Of a DNA stretch of 64,000 nt, positions 1 through 9,367 are shown one piece after another. Positions within the stretch are counted from its first letter, which is position 1. Each line of letters opens with the position of its first letter. The stretch is from contig NZ_JAENIJ010000019.1 in assembly GCF_016595435.1 (NCBI RefSeq), positions 1-64,000 on the forward strand. Direction: 5' to 3'. The notes beneath the pieces were generated by a model. The model searched no databases, was not told the DNA's origin, and was given only the letters and a program-made list of their open reading frames with translations. Position numbers and translations under genes: made by a program. Source of the stretch: Luteolibacter pohnpeiensis. Its GTDB lineage: Bacteria; Verrucomicrobiota; Verrucomicrobiia; Verrucomicrobiales; Akkermansiaceae.

Positions 1-138
1 ACGCAGTGGAATCTTCGAATCAAGTATGGTGATGCATCAGCTTTGTCACACGGCAGTAACGCATACCCACCCAAGCGAGATTTCGAGCAATTCCGAGCTG
101 CGGTCGTGAAGCTTCTTGACGGACAGGCATTCCAATAA
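1..138 (+). CDS. C-terminal end of a truncated hypothetical protein
   Basis: Frame 1 is open from the first base to a TAA at 136-138 and gives a 45-residue C-terminal fragment with ordinary composition, ending RAAVVKLLDGQAFQ. The start lies outside the window. No family is recognisable from so short a tail. It is called a gene end because the frame is uninterrupted from the window edge and reads like a helical C-terminus. It could be a chance frame, so confidence is modest. Confidence 0.45.
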   Translation, partial: TQWNLRIKYGDASALSHGSNAYPPKRDFEQFRAAVVKLLDGQAFQ

Positions 139-275
139 ATTCCAACGCAGAACAAGTCATGGGTGGCAACGGCGGACAAGCTCGCTAGTTCGCCTTCCCT
201 CTGAATTCTCGACACCGCCGTGCCATGAACTTGTCACCTTTGAATAGAGTGTTGGTGAGTCGGGTTGTTTTTGGT

Positions 276-377
276 TTAGGCGGCATATTCGGCGACCTTA
301 CGGCAGATGAACTGCTGGTAGATGCGCACGACGGTGGCTTTGCCGAGATCGAGGACATGATGGCATCCGTGCCTCAT
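276..377 (-). pseudogene. Possible gene remnant, 33 codons
   Basis: A short minus-strand frame runs from an ATG at 377 to a TAA at 278-276; upstream it stays open at least to about 420. It translates to a helix-like tail with the core VLDLGKATVVRIYQQFI. It resembles the 3' end of a decayed gene more than intergenic DNA, but I recognise no family. The rest of 139-424 holds nothing I can assign. Confidence 0.2.
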
Positions 378-424
378 GCCCCCAATCTTTGAGGATGAGT
401 ATCCTGTGGTGCTAGCTGGATTTT

Positions 425-1687
425 CTATTTTTCCATCTTTTGGAGAATCCGTTTAATGTCCTGTCCCGGATCGATTTTCCAGATAATTTTCCCAACCAAG
501 TCACGGCTTTTGATGTGCTCCTGCAGCAACTCGCCAGATTCATCCTCATTATTTCTGCCAACTAAAGTCAGTGATGTTCCTTCGCGTTGAATGATTTTAC
601 TGAATCGCAACTCGCCTTGGCTCGAACGATAAAGAACGGCATCACCAGCTTGAGCTGATTTTTCATTGAAAGCCGGTCCTCGCAGGTAGAATGCCACGTC
701 ATTCTTCTCATAATCAGGCGAAAGATGATTGCTGGCGAGACGGGCATAACCGACGCACGAAAAACAGAGCATCAACACCACGACGATCGAAAATGTGGTC
801 GTCATTCCAATAAAACGGAGTCGAGGAGTAACAAGTGGTGGGCACTCGACAAGCGGGCCTGCCACCGACTCTGGCATAGTTCTAAATCGACGTATCGATT
901 CCCACGCCAAGACTAAGAAAATTACAGCAGACAGAATCGAAACACCCATAGGCATCACGAATTTAGCACCCCCGAAATAATAAATTAAAACCGCCAAACT
1001 GTTATTGATCGCGTGCCACATGACTGCTGGCCATAGGGATTGAGTTCGCCATGTCACATACCCCAAGGCGATACCAATAGCTGCAATGGGGAGCATGTTG
1101 AATGGGTTCATATGGACCATCGAGAAAGAGAGTGCACTCCAAATGATTGCGTAGCGCGGCCCTTTTCTCTCTAGGCAACCTTGCAAAGCACCACGGAACA
1201 TAAATTCTTCGCACAATGGACCTAAAAGCCCGATAACGATCAAGTGCCCGAATAATGCAGATGCCGTTTCCGGCGTGAGCATGTCGGTCATGGCGTTGAA
1301 TTGATTGGCGAAATCGGGAAAAGCACGTTGTAGAAAAGGTAAGGTCAAACGTTGCACAAGCTCAATCAGACCGACGCTCGAAAGTGCTAATAAAGCAATT
1401 CTCCATACGGTTCCTCGGTCAACTACACGGAGTCTGAGAGATCTGCCGACAGAGCCCGTTCTCCAGCGCACGAAAAGAATCGAGGGAAGTAGAAAGCAAA
1501 TTAGTTGCCCAAGGGCCAGCCCACCCAATACTGAAATTTTGGCAAAGGGTAAGGATGTGAGGGCGTAAAGCCCCATAGCAACGCCTAGTAATAGCCATGC
1601 GTCGAATGTAGTTCGCGTTCTCGTGGAAGTTGCTGTGCTAACTCTCGAGATTTTATCGGATAGGCAACATCGTGTGTCGTTATTCAT
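425..1687 (-). CDS. CPBP-family intramembrane metalloprotease with extra C-terminal domain
   Basis: 420 residues, multi-pass. The CPBP (CAAX protease / bacteriocin-processing) signature is complete. There is a Glu-Glu pair with Arg at residues 160-165 (EEFMFRG), a His after an aromatic-rich helix at 192 (SMVHMNP), and His-Asn at 225-229 (WHAINN). These are the presumed metal and catalytic residues of membrane-embedded CPBP proteases. Unlike typical 200-300 residue family members, the protein goes on through a further membrane segment (about 295-315) into a 90-residue soluble domain. That domain has the pattern GDAVLYRS ... LVGRNN ... SRDLVGKIIWKI, reminiscent of the beta-barrel of S26 signal peptidases. 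The family call is solid; the substrate is unknown. It is divergent from the glycosyltransferase at 1979. Confidence 0.88.
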   Translation of the reverse strand: MNNDTRCCLSDKISRVSTATSTRTRTTFDAWLLLGVAMGLYALTSLPFAKISVLGGLALGQLICFLLPSILFVRWRTGSVGRSLRLRVVDRGTVWRIALLALSSVGLIELVQRLTLPFLQRAFPDFANQFNAMTDMLTPETASALFGHLIVIGLLGPLCEEFMFRGALQGCLERKGPRYAIIWSALSFSMVHMNPFNMLPIAAIGIALGYVTWRTQSLWPAVMWHAINNSLAVLIYYFGGAKFVMPMGVSILSAVIFLVLAWESIRRFRTMPESVAGPLVECPPLVTPRLRFIGMTTTFSIVVVLMLCFSCVGYARLASNHLSPDYEKNDVAFYLRGPAFNEKSAQAGDAVLYRSSQGELRFSKIIQREGTSLTLVGRNNEDESGELLQEHIKSRDLVGKIIWKIDPGQDIKRILQKMEK

Positions 1688-1978
1688 TTATTTCGGTCAA
1701 ATTCCCAACAAAAGCGCCAGACTCACAGATTTTTGTGCATTAAACGGATAAATCTCTGATCGCATGGTTTCCCTGGTTTGGAATGAATGAAAATTTCAAC
1801 TACCAGCCAGTGATTTTCGTAGAATCCAAAAGCTGAATCTAGGATTTCATGGATTCGAAAGTGGATCATCTATTTAATGCCAATTCCATGATCGGCCTGT
1901 AAATTTCCACTTATTCTCATCACAACATCATGAGATGAAAGCCAACTTATCCGGACAACTCACCCGATTCTTATCCGG
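1688..1978. promoter_or_regulatory. AT-rich divergent intergenic region
   Basis: This 291-base gap separates two divergent genes and should hold both promoters. I see no coding frame. The octamer TTATCCGG occurs twice, at 1947-1954 and at 1971-1978, directly before the plus-strand start codon. The 24-base spacing, about two helical turns, would suit an operator or a leader element. No convincing -35/-10 pair was picked. Confidence 0.3.
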
Positions 1979-3487
1979 ATGCAATCAAACAATATTTCGT
2001 ATTTCAACGCACGATCAAAGCGATTGCTTCTTGCCACCCTAGGTCTCATTTGGGTGGTGAGATTGCTGATGCTCGCACAAATACCGCTCATCGACAATAG
2101 TGAGTCTCGTTATGCAGAAATGGCACGAAAGATGGCAGCAACCGGTGATTGGGTGACACCGAGATACATTGGAAATCAGCCATTCTGGGCTAAACCACCA
2201 CTATCCATGTGGTTATCTGGAGCTGGAATAAAATTATTCGGTGAGAATGAATTTGGTGCTCGAATTTTTATATTTCTAGCAAGCTGTGCCATATTGCTTT
2301 TGCTATACTCATGGATCAAAGGAATAAAAGGCAAGGACACGGCGCTCGCGGCCACATTCATTCTCGCCACATCGAGCGCCTTCGTCATTACCTCAGGGAC
2401 AGTCATGACTGACCTTCCGCTATGTGCCTCTACGACACTGGCAATGGTCGCTTACTGGCACGCAATTCATCGAAAATCAAAATGGTGGGGAATGGTTTTC
2501 TTTATTGCACTGGGATTGGGCATGCTCGCGAAAGGTCCAATCGCCCTGGTTTTAACAGCTCTGCCAATCGGGATCTGGCTGATTGGTAGTCGTCGCTTGA
2601 TTGAGGGCATCAAGTGTCTACCTTGGATCTCAGGGGTGCTTCTAGCATTGGCAATCGCCCTTCCGTGGTATGTTTTAGCAGAAATACGAACACCGGGTTT
2701 CCTCAACTATTTCATTATTGGTGAGCATTGGGATCGATTTTTGATCAAGGGTTGGAACGGCGATCTCTACGGGAATGCCCATTCAGAGCCACCAGGCACG
2801 ATCTGGTATTTTGGTTTGATCTCGCTGTTACCTTGGACGCTCATCATGCCCTATTTGATTTTCAAAATCCCCCGCGTCTTTCAAAATATCCAATCCGAGG
2901 AAAAGCCCTATTTGGGTTACCTGAGTGCATGGCTCGTATCACCTCTTCTCTTCTTCACTGCCGCGAGAAACATTATTCCAACTTATGCACTGACGGGAAT
3001 TCCAGCAGGAGCCATACTGTTTTTTGAACTTACTGCATTAACCAATGATAAAACGACCAACAGAATCGTGATCCGATACTTAAAATGGGGAGCCGCGGCA
3101 TCAACCATCCTCATCACATCGACGTGGCTGCTATTCTCCTATTTCCCGGATCGAATGCACAAGCAAAGTCAACGCGAAATGGTGAAATACATTGAAAGTC
3201 GAAGCGATCTCAAAGAGATACCACTATCCTATCGGGGCAAACCACTTTGCTCTGCTTGGTTTTATCGGAAAGGCCAGGTGAACTTTATCGATGATGAAGG
3301 CATTAAGAAATTATTCTGCAATCACCATCCCGATTTATTAGTCGTGCCAGCGAGAACAGACTCAGCACAACCACCTCTGATACATGATCATTTTACGCAA
3401 ATTGCAACAATTGGTCGGTTTAGCTTGATGCGAGAAAATGTGAACCAAAATTCCGACTTGGTTGCCGCTGAGAAAGGAAATCCTTGA
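1979..3487 (+). CDS. ArnT-like / GT39-family membrane glycosyltransferase
   Basis: 502 residues with many hydrophobic segments. The N-terminal loop carries an acidic motif followed by RYAEMARKM and then a WAKPPLSMW-type stretch. This is the hallmark first extracytoplasmic loop of the PMT/ArnT superfamily, which moves sugars from polyprenyl-phosphate carriers to lipid A or proteins. The acidic residues of the loop (D-N-S-E) are the likely catalytic/metal site. It is an isolated gene without arn neighbours, so neither 4-amino-arabinose nor any other donor can be claimed. It is visibly more AT-rich than genes beyond 9.4 kb. No strong ribosome-binding site precedes the chosen ATG. It converges on the RND operon. 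Confidence 0.82.
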   Translation: MQSNNISYFNARSKRLLLATLGLIWVVRLLMLAQIPLIDNSESRYAEMARKMAATGDWVTPRYIGNQPFWAKPPLSMWLSGAGIKLFGENEFGARIFIFLASCAILLLLYSWIKGIKGKDTALAATFILATSSAFVITSGTVMTDLPLCASTTLAMVAYWHAIHRKSKWWGMVFFIALGLGMLAKGPIALVLTALPIGIWLIGSRRLIEGIKCLPWISGVLLALAIALPWYVLAEIRTPGFLNYFIIGEHWDRFLIKGWNGDLYGNAHSEPPGTIWYFGLISLLPWTLIMPYLIFKIPRVFQNIQSEEKPYLGYLSAWLVSPLLFFTAARNIIPTYALTGIPAGAILFFELTALTNDKTTNRIVIRYLKWGAAASTILITSTWLLFSYFPDRMHKQSQREMVKYIESRSDLKEIPLSYRGKPLCSAWFYRKGQVNFIDDEGIKKLFCNHHPDLLVVPARTDSAQPPLIHDHFTQIATIGRFSLMRENVNQNSDLVAAEKGNP

Positions 3488-3533
3488 ATCCTTTCAATAG
3501 CAAAAAAGCATTTTCTCATGCACTTTAAAAATC

Positions 3534-3566
3534 AGAGTTAGAACGTTTCCAGTTGTTCTGACTTTT
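3534..3566. terminator. Bidirectional rho-independent terminator
   Basis: A 9-bp stem with one T-G wobble pairs 3536-3544 (AGTTAGAAC) with 3555-3563 (GTTCTGACT) around a 10-base loop. T-runs flank both sides: TTTT at 3563-3566 for the plus strand, and AAAAA before the stem for the minus strand. It lies between the convergent ends of the glycosyltransferase and the RND pump. Confidence 0.7.
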
Positions 3567-6500
3567 CTAATCGGCACCTAATTTCGTAAATCTCCCAGCA
3601 AGAACCGGCATCACCAACAAGGTCATCAAGGTTGATGAGATCAGCCCGCCAAGAATCACAAGAGCCATGGGACCTTCGACTTCACTTCCGGGAGACTGGG
3701 GAGAAAGCGCTAGAGGTAACAGCGCCAAACCGGTAACTGCAGTGGTCATAATAACCGGAACCAATCGCTCCCGCGCCCCGCGCAGTACCGTAGAAAGATT
3801 CCAGTCACATCCTTCAACTCGAATTAGATGTTCATAGTGCGTCATGAGCATAATTCCGTTTCTCAAGCTCAAGCCCAATAAGGTGATGAATCCAATCAAC
3901 CCACCGAGCGAGAGCAATTGATCCGATGCCACCAGGGCTATCAGTCCACCAGCAAGCGCAAATGGAAGAATCGAGATCACAATCATAAAGACAGAAAAAC
4001 GCTTGAAAACCATAGCGAGTAAAATCCCTATGAGAATGAGCGCTCCAGCGGTTGCTGCCAGAAGCTCAAAATGGGCACGTGATTCAGCTTCTGCTGCACC
4101 CGAAAAAGTCACATAAATTCCCGAAGGAAGAAATCCAGGAGCATTGATTTTCTTCTTTAACTCGGCTACGAGATCGGAAACTCCCCTTCCCTCCACACTG
4201 CAGGTCACCACTTGGCGTCGTTTCCCAGCCTCGTGATCGATCATGGTCCGATGTTCGCGAATGCCGATATCCGCAATATCACCCAAATGGACCAAACCTC
4301 TCGTGGGAGTTGTAATCAATAGTTTTTTGATTGATGTAACATCGGTACGGTCCGATTCTTTAAATCGTAGTGAGATGGGAATAATTTGATTCCCCCGGTA
4401 TATGCGAGTCATTTCAATTCCCTGAAAGCTAGCCTGGATAGCCTCTAGGACCGGAATCGGTTCCAGCCCGTATTGCTTCAATTTTGAATGATTCAAGACG
4501 ACATCAATGGATGGCGAAGAACCTCCACCCGTGTATCTCACTTCTCTTGCCCCATGGGTTTTCTCCATCAAATCTCGGATTTTTTGAGCCGGGGCTTCCA
4601 GCTGATCCAGCTCAGGACCAAAGATTCCAACAACGACAGGAGCAGTTTCACCGCTCAGGGATTCGCCAATTCGGTCTCCGAGAAATGTCAGTGTCTCGGA
4701 TTGCATATTCGGATACCCTTCAAAAACCTTGCTGATCTGCCTCTGGATCTCAATTTCAGAATCCTGGTGACTCGGTTTCAATTCTATATGAAATTCACAA
4801 CGTTCAGGCCCCCAAGTATCGACCCCGCGCTCGGATCGACCAGCTTGCATCTCCACGGTTTGAATATTTGGATTGGACAACAATTCAGCACTGGCTTTCT
4901 CGCCGAATCGCATAGTCTCCTCCAGCGAACTTCCTGGAATTCCAAATGCTTGCGCCACAAAATGCCCTTCACGGAATTCGGGTAGAAGCTCGGTCTGAAT
5001 GTCCCACCCCATCCATCCCGCGACGATGACACTGGTCAAAGCAAACCATATTACCAGATAAGGAAATCGATACAGTTTGCGGAGAAGAAATTCATGCAGA
5101 TTTTTCATCCATCTGAGGTGAAACGGATCTTTTTTGAATTTAGCACCAGCTAACAACAACATGCATAAGGCGGGTGTTACCGTCATAGCAATGGTCAGGG
5201 AGACCAATACAGCTAAAATAAAAGCAATCGCCAACGGTTGAAAAAATCGACCCTGAACGCCACTGAGTGCAAAAATTGGCAAGAACACCGCAAGAACCAT
5301 AAAAGTCGCATATATGACTGAACCACGAACTTCCACCGATGCCTCATGAATAATCTTCAATGGGTTACATGGTCTTTCTCCAGCACGATTTTCACGTAAG
5401 CGACGGAGTATATTTTCGACATCTATAATTGCGTCATCCACCACCACTCCGACCGCGACCGCCAAACCGCCAATCGTCATGGTATTGAGCGTGATGCCAG
5501 CAAAATGTAAAACTATCACCGCACCTAACAACGATAATGGGATTGATATAAATGAAATAAAAGCCGTCTTCGGATCGGCCAGAAATACAATCAGCACCAA
5601 CGCAACAAGTAGCCCTCCCAGCCATAATGAATGGGATAGATGCTGAATTGCAGATTCGATGAAATTGGCAGGTCGATGAAGTCCATCCATCAGTAGGATT
5701 CCTCTGGACTTAAAAAGAGGCTTCAAATCATCGAGTGCGGCTTCCACTTTCCGGGTGGTCTCAAGTGTATTCGCTCCGCTTTGACTGGTAAGAGCTATCA
5801 AAACCCCACGTTTGCCATTAATCAGCGCATCTCCAAACTTAGGCATCGCGCCGTAGCGAACGTCTGTGACATCTCCAACCGTAATCGCATCCTGGCCTGC
5901 TCCCCGAATGGCGAGCGCCCGAATGACCTGCGGGTCATCAGGTGGATTTGAGGCATTTAAGGTGAGCCGCTGATTTCTCGTCTCCACGTATCCCGCACCT
6001 CGGATTCCGATGCTTGTGGCAATCGCTTTTTTAATATCTTCCAATGACACCTCCAATGCAGCCATCCGCTCCGTTTTCGGGATGACTTGTAGTTCCTCCA
6101 CCTCCCCTCCGACCACAGTTACATCCGCAACACCCGGGACAGCTAACAGAACCGGACTAACAGTCCAATCGGCCAGGCTACGCAAGTCTCGGGGACTAGC
6201 AGCTTCGGACACCAAACCGATTTTCAATAAATCCATCGTCGATGACACCATGGGTGAAATCGTTGGAGTGGCCGCTTGTTCCGGCAGGGTCGCACCCAGC
6301 CCTGTGAGCCTTTCCGCTAAAAGTTGCCTGTCTGCGAGTTGATCTGATCCTTCCTTGAAAACAACAGTTACCACAGACAAGCCCTGGATTGACTGTGAAC
6401 GAATCGAATCCATACCGGGGATACCCCCCATCGCAGCTTCAATCGGGAAAGTCACCAAAGACTCGACTTCTGCAGGTGAGAATCCGGGCGCTTCGGTTTG

Positions 6501-6647
6501 AATTGTGACACTCGGCGGCACAAATTCAGGGAACACATCGAATGTGGTTCGCGAAGTTAGCCAAGCACCGTAGCCAAGTATCAATAAAGAAGCTAATAGC
6601 ACCAATCCCTTGAACCGAAGCGCCGAAGTGATGATAAAATCCAACAT
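3567..6647 (-). CDS. RND efflux pump, CusA/CzcA-like permease
   Basis: 1026 residues, the usual RND length, with TM1 at about residues 10-30, two large periplasmic loops and the internal duplication. The fourth transmembrane helix holds the proton-relay aspartates (VVVDDAIIDVEN, D404/D405/D409), as in heavy-metal efflux (HME) members. The N-terminus FPEFVPPSVTIQTEAPG and the PIEAAMGGIPG block are also of the CzcA/CusA type. It should export a substrate from periplasm or inner membrane through the outer membrane by proton antiport. It is the third gene of an outer membrane factor - adaptor - pump operon with a 1-base gap to the adaptor. The metal or drug cannot be told from the sequence, and no sensor-regulator pair lies beside it. 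Confidence 0.93.
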   Translation of the reverse strand: MLDFIITSALRFKGLVLLASLLILGYGAWLTSRTTFDVFPEFVPPSVTIQTEAPGFSPAEVESLVTFPIEAAMGGIPGMDSIRSQSIQGLSVVTVVFKEGSDQLADRQLLAERLTGLGATLPEQAATPTISPMVSSTMDLLKIGLVSEAASPRDLRSLADWTVSPVLLAVPGVADVTVVGGEVEELQVIPKTERMAALEVSLEDIKKAIATSIGIRGAGYVETRNQRLTLNASNPPDDPQVIRALAIRGAGQDAITVGDVTDVRYGAMPKFGDALINGKRGVLIALTSQSGANTLETTRKVEAALDDLKPLFKSRGILLMDGLHRPANFIESAIQHLSHSLWLGGLLVALVLIVFLADPKTAFISFISIPLSLLGAVIVLHFAGITLNTMTIGGLAVAVGVVVDDAIIDVENILRRLRENRAGERPCNPLKIIHEASVEVRGSVIYATFMVLAVFLPIFALSGVQGRFFQPLAIAFILAVLVSLTIAMTVTPALCMLLLAGAKFKKDPFHLRWMKNLHEFLLRKLYRFPYLVIWFALTSVIVAGWMGWDIQTELLPEFREGHFVAQAFGIPGSSLEETMRFGEKASAELLSNPNIQTVEMQAGRSERGVDTWGPERCEFHIELKPSHQDSEIEIQRQISKVFEGYPNMQSETLTFLGDRIGESLSGETAPVVVGIFGPELDQLEAPAQKIRDLMEKTHGAREVRYTGGGSSPSIDVVLNHSKLKQYGLEPIPVLEAIQASFQGIEMTRIYRGNQIIPISLRFKESDRTDVTSIKKLLITTPTRGLVHLGDIADIGIREHRTMIDHEAGKRRQVVTCSVEGRGVSDLVAELKKKINAPGFLPSGIYVTFSGAAEAESRAHFELLAATAGALILIGILLAMVFKRFSVFMIVISILPFALAGGLIALVASDQLLSLGGLIGFITLLGLSLRNGIMLMTHYEHLIRVEGCDWNLSTVLRGARERLVPVIMTTAVTGLALLPLALSPQSPGSEVEGPMALVILGGLISSTLMTLLVMPVLAGRFTKLGAD

Positions 6648-6648
6648 C

Positions 6649-7596
6649 CTAATCGTTTTCCAAAAATGATGCCTGCGAGCGATTCTGAAGCTTTAGAGCA
6701 AGAATTGACTGTGCGCCTTCAATCACAATCGGCAATTCCACATTGAGCGATTCTTTCCTTACAAACCAACCACCCTCCACCGGATCATCCAATGAGATGG
6801 CCTTTTGGACAAATTGGCCGTCACCCTCTGCCTGAAATACCCAAGCCTTTTCAGAATCAAAAATTACCGAGTCCGCAGGCACCATCACTCCATCTAACAA
6901 TGGCATATCTGGATTCAACCAACCCGTCACACTGTATCCCATCGGCCAATCGTGAGAGTTTCCTGACACAATGATGAAATATCCCGGCATGCCACCTATA
7001 CTTACCTTCGGCGCGGGCCAAATCGATTGACTGGAGATCGCCTTGTTCGGTTCTGATCGACTTGAAATTTTCGCACTTCTAACAATCTGTGACCGTGAAG
7101 TTGAAAGCGGCATCGATAAGCGAATCATTTTCACTTTATCATCAACCAGATTATCAATGAGCTTTTGCTGATCCTCTTCCTTCATTCCCGCGATATCCAT
7201 CCCCCACGTCATATTGAGAGAGATTCTTGCAAGTCTGGTCTTAGCTACTGCCAATTCGAGGGCTTGATTCGCTTCTTCCAAAGAACGCTCGGATGCAAGT
7301 CCGCCACTTGAATGCAGTTTCGTCGTACGATCAACCACTGACTGGGCGACACTTTCTTGTATTCTGGCAGACTTAACTGCTTCCCATTGCTGGATTAAAT
7401 CCGCCGGATCCACCACTTCGCCAAATACCTCGATTTCCGGCGAATATTGATGCGTCTTCAAGGATTCAACTTTTATACCAAAATGCTCCTGAGTTACCGG
7501 AGATATTTTGATAATATCTTCCTCGCCTTGACTGAATCCAATTCCACCGAATAATCGGAGAAGGATGAAGATCTGTAGAATTCGATATCTCATCAT
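6649..7596 (-). CDS. Divergent RND periplasmic adaptor protein
   Basis: 315 residues with an N-terminal hydrophobic signal (about 5-24). The position between the outer membrane factor and the RND pump identifies it as the adaptor that bridges them. The opening KISPVTQEHFGIKVESL and VFGEVVDPADL match the start of CzcB/CusB-like adaptors. Residues 70-125 form a helical hairpin with alternating Ala/Glu/Leu. The protein is short for the family (350-450), and the lipoyl half-motifs that normally flank the hairpin are hard to find. Its ATG overlaps the upstream stop by one base (TAATG), implying translational coupling. The assignment rests mainly on context. Confidence 0.75.
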   Translation of the reverse strand: MMRYRILQIFILLRLFGGIGFSQGEEDIIKISPVTQEHFGIKVESLKTHQYSPEIEVFGEVVDPADLIQQWEAVKSARIQESVAQSVVDRTTKLHSSGGLASERSLEEANQALELAVAKTRLARISLNMTWGMDIAGMKEEDQQKLIDNLVDDKVKMIRLSMPLSTSRSQIVRSAKISSRSEPNKAISSQSIWPAPKVSIGGMPGYFIIVSGNSHDWPMGYSVTGWLNPDMPLLDGVMVPADSVIFDSEKAWVFQAEGDGQFVQKAISLDDPVEGGWFVRKESLNVELPIVIEGAQSILALKLQNRSQASFLEND

Positions 7597-8933
7597 TACT
7601 TGATTAGTTTAACTCCTGAGGCAGCTTCGAGTTCGGCGAGAGCCCGCCACGCATCAAACCTGGCAACCGCTACCCATGCCTTATCCTGACTTTCGAGATA
7701 GCGCGCCTGTAACACCGACAGCAAGTCTCCCTCTCCAGCGTCTAGCAACACTGACTTGGCTTTGCATAGTTCAGTGGATTTACCTGCAATCTTGATTGCG
7801 TTTTCGAGTTGAAAGAGGCTCCCTCGATATTCCTCCCATGCGATTGCAACCTCTCCTAAGGCAGTGGTTTGAGTTTCCAAAAATACCGCCCATGCTACTT
7901 TTCGAGCTGCCTCTGCCTTCGCGATCCCGGCGCGATTTAGATCTGGCAAGATGCTGGCAGACGGGGCGAGCAGCCATTTGCGTTGCCCTTGATCAAAGCT
8001 GAAGCCAGGACCCAGATGAACATCCGGATATTGATTGGCGATTTCCAAACGTAGATCCGCCTCACTCAATGCATAGCTGGCCAGCTTCTCCAATACATCC
8101 GGCCTGGAAAGCGCTGCCAGCTGTTGCAGTTTTTGTAGCTCTGGTGCTGGTGGCAAATGATCTGGGAGTGGCTCTAGCGCAATCGCCCTCATCTCCGAGG
8201 AAGGCACACCCACTGATTTACCCAGTTCTGCATTGGAGGTTCGCCCCAGCTTCTTGGCTTCCAAAAGGTCACGATCCAGAACCGCCCGCTCCCTGGACAG
8301 AGTGAATTGCTCCAGGCGATCGGTCTCGCCGAGCTTTTCTTGTTTTTCGAGTGCCGACTGCCATTCCTGGAGTAATGAGGATTCCCTGGATAAAGCTGCA
8401 GATCGCTCTGCTGCGCCTAGATGGTTTACATAGGCCAACGCAATAGCTTTTCTAACATCGAGCCGGGTCTTCGAAACAGCCAACGCCGCTTCATCAATAC
8501 GCCGCGTTGCAGTGATTTGGCGGAGCCCTTTTTTGCCAGCGGTTTCAAAAGTGTAGTCCAGAGAAAAGCCGACGGTCCAAGGGTCTAAACCCGACAGAGC
8601 CCGTTGCAAATCCATGGAAACGCCAATGGGCGGAGAGGCGGAAGCGAGAACCAAATCTGATTTAGCCAATTCGAGTTCCGCTTTCGCACGCAGAATCGTC
8701 GGCATCGTCACTTCTGCCGCTGTCTCTAGCTTTCCGATATTCCAGCTACCCGACCTTCGATAATGGCCGGATTCCAAAGCCACATCTACGGCTGGGGCCG
8801 CGAGCGACTTCCCATCGTAGCCTTCTAACAGAGCTTTCGGTTCTAGTGATAACTCGTGATAGGATTGGCAAGAGACCGCGCACAACGCCATCAAGGCCCA
8901 CAGACCGTACAATCCAAAATTGGCCTTTTTCAA
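7596..8933 (-). CDS. TolC-like outer membrane efflux lipoprotein
   Basis: 445 residues from a TTG at 8933, chosen because it starts exactly before a lipoprotein signal (MKKANFGLYGLWAL then CAVSC). A GTG start at 9020 would add 29 Arg-rich residues and bury that signal. The mature part is mostly long amphipathic helices rich in Ala/Leu/Glu with two similar halves (for example RPDVLEKLASYALSEADLR), as in the outer membrane factor family that forms trimeric channel-tunnels. It is the first gene of the efflux operon, overlapping the adaptor by one base. The start is uncertain; the family is likely. Confidence 0.82.
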   Translation of the reverse strand: MKKANFGLYGLWALMALCAVSCQSYHELSLEPKALLEGYDGKSLAAPAVDVALESGHYRRSGSWNIGKLETAAEVTMPTILRAKAELELAKSDLVLASASPPIGVSMDLQRALSGLDPWTVGFSLDYTFETAGKKGLRQITATRRIDEAALAVSKTRLDVRKAIALAYVNHLGAAERSAALSRESSLLQEWQSALEKQEKLGETDRLEQFTLSRERAVLDRDLLEAKKLGRTSNAELGKSVGVPSSEMRAIALEPLPDHLPPAPELQKLQQLAALSRPDVLEKLASYALSEADLRLEIANQYPDVHLGPGFSFDQGQRKWLLAPSASILPDLNRAGIAKAEAARKVAWAVFLETQTTALGEVAIAWEEYRGSLFQLENAIKIAGKSTELCKAKSVLLDAGEGDLLSVLQARYLESQDKAWVAVARFDAWRALAELEAASGVKLIK

Positions 8934-9150
8934 AAGTGAAATGACGGACCACCCACACCGACTAAGTTGGCGTGCTCTCCTAACAGAATCACGATGACCC
9001 AATGGTATTATCAAAAACACTGAATCTACCTAACCGCTCGTTGGTGAGAATCGGATGAGAAGCGTTGCCTTGTAGGCATTTTTCGCAGATTCCTAAAGTT
9101 CTGCATCTGCACTGCCAAATGGTGACTGGTTCTACGCCGATGCTTCGCAA

Positions 9151-9192
9151 CAAAAAGGAGAAGGCCTTAACCCGTTGAGGATTAAGGCCTTC
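9151..9192 (-). terminator. Terminator of tRNA-Asn
   Basis: A perfect 11-bp inverted repeat pairs GAAGGCCTTAA at 9160-9170 with its complement at 9182-9192 around an 11-base loop. Read on the minus strand it is followed by TCCTTTTTG. It sits just 3' of the tRNA and is a classic intrinsic terminator. Confidence 0.85.
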
Positions 9193-9195
9193 AAG

Positions 9196-9270
9196 TGGCT
9201 CCGGCGCTTGGGATCGAACCAAGGACCTAGTGATTAACAGTCACCCGCTCTGCCGCTGAGCTACGCCGGA
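9196..9270 (-). tRNA. tRNA-Asn(GTT)
   Basis: On the minus strand a full cloverleaf is visible. The acceptor stem TCCGGCG pairs with CGCCGGA. The D-arm contains TAGCTCAGCGG. The anticodon loop CTGTTAA carries GTT, and the T-arm contains GGTTCGATCC. The 3' CCA is encoded at 9198-9196. It stands alone, with its own terminator. Its 3' end points toward the more AT-rich first 9 kb. Confidence 0.97.
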
Positions 9271-9367
9271 GTTGCGTTTGCACCGTTTCGTCGGCGCGGG
9301 CGGACCATGAAACCCAACCCCCATCTGAAGCAAGGGAAAAATACTTCTGTTTTGCAAATTTTTCGAA

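Noticed and set aside
8989-9222. Minus-strand frame running from tRNA-Asn into the efflux operon
   Set aside because: It covers the tRNA terminator and part of the tRNA, so it cannot be a normal gene.
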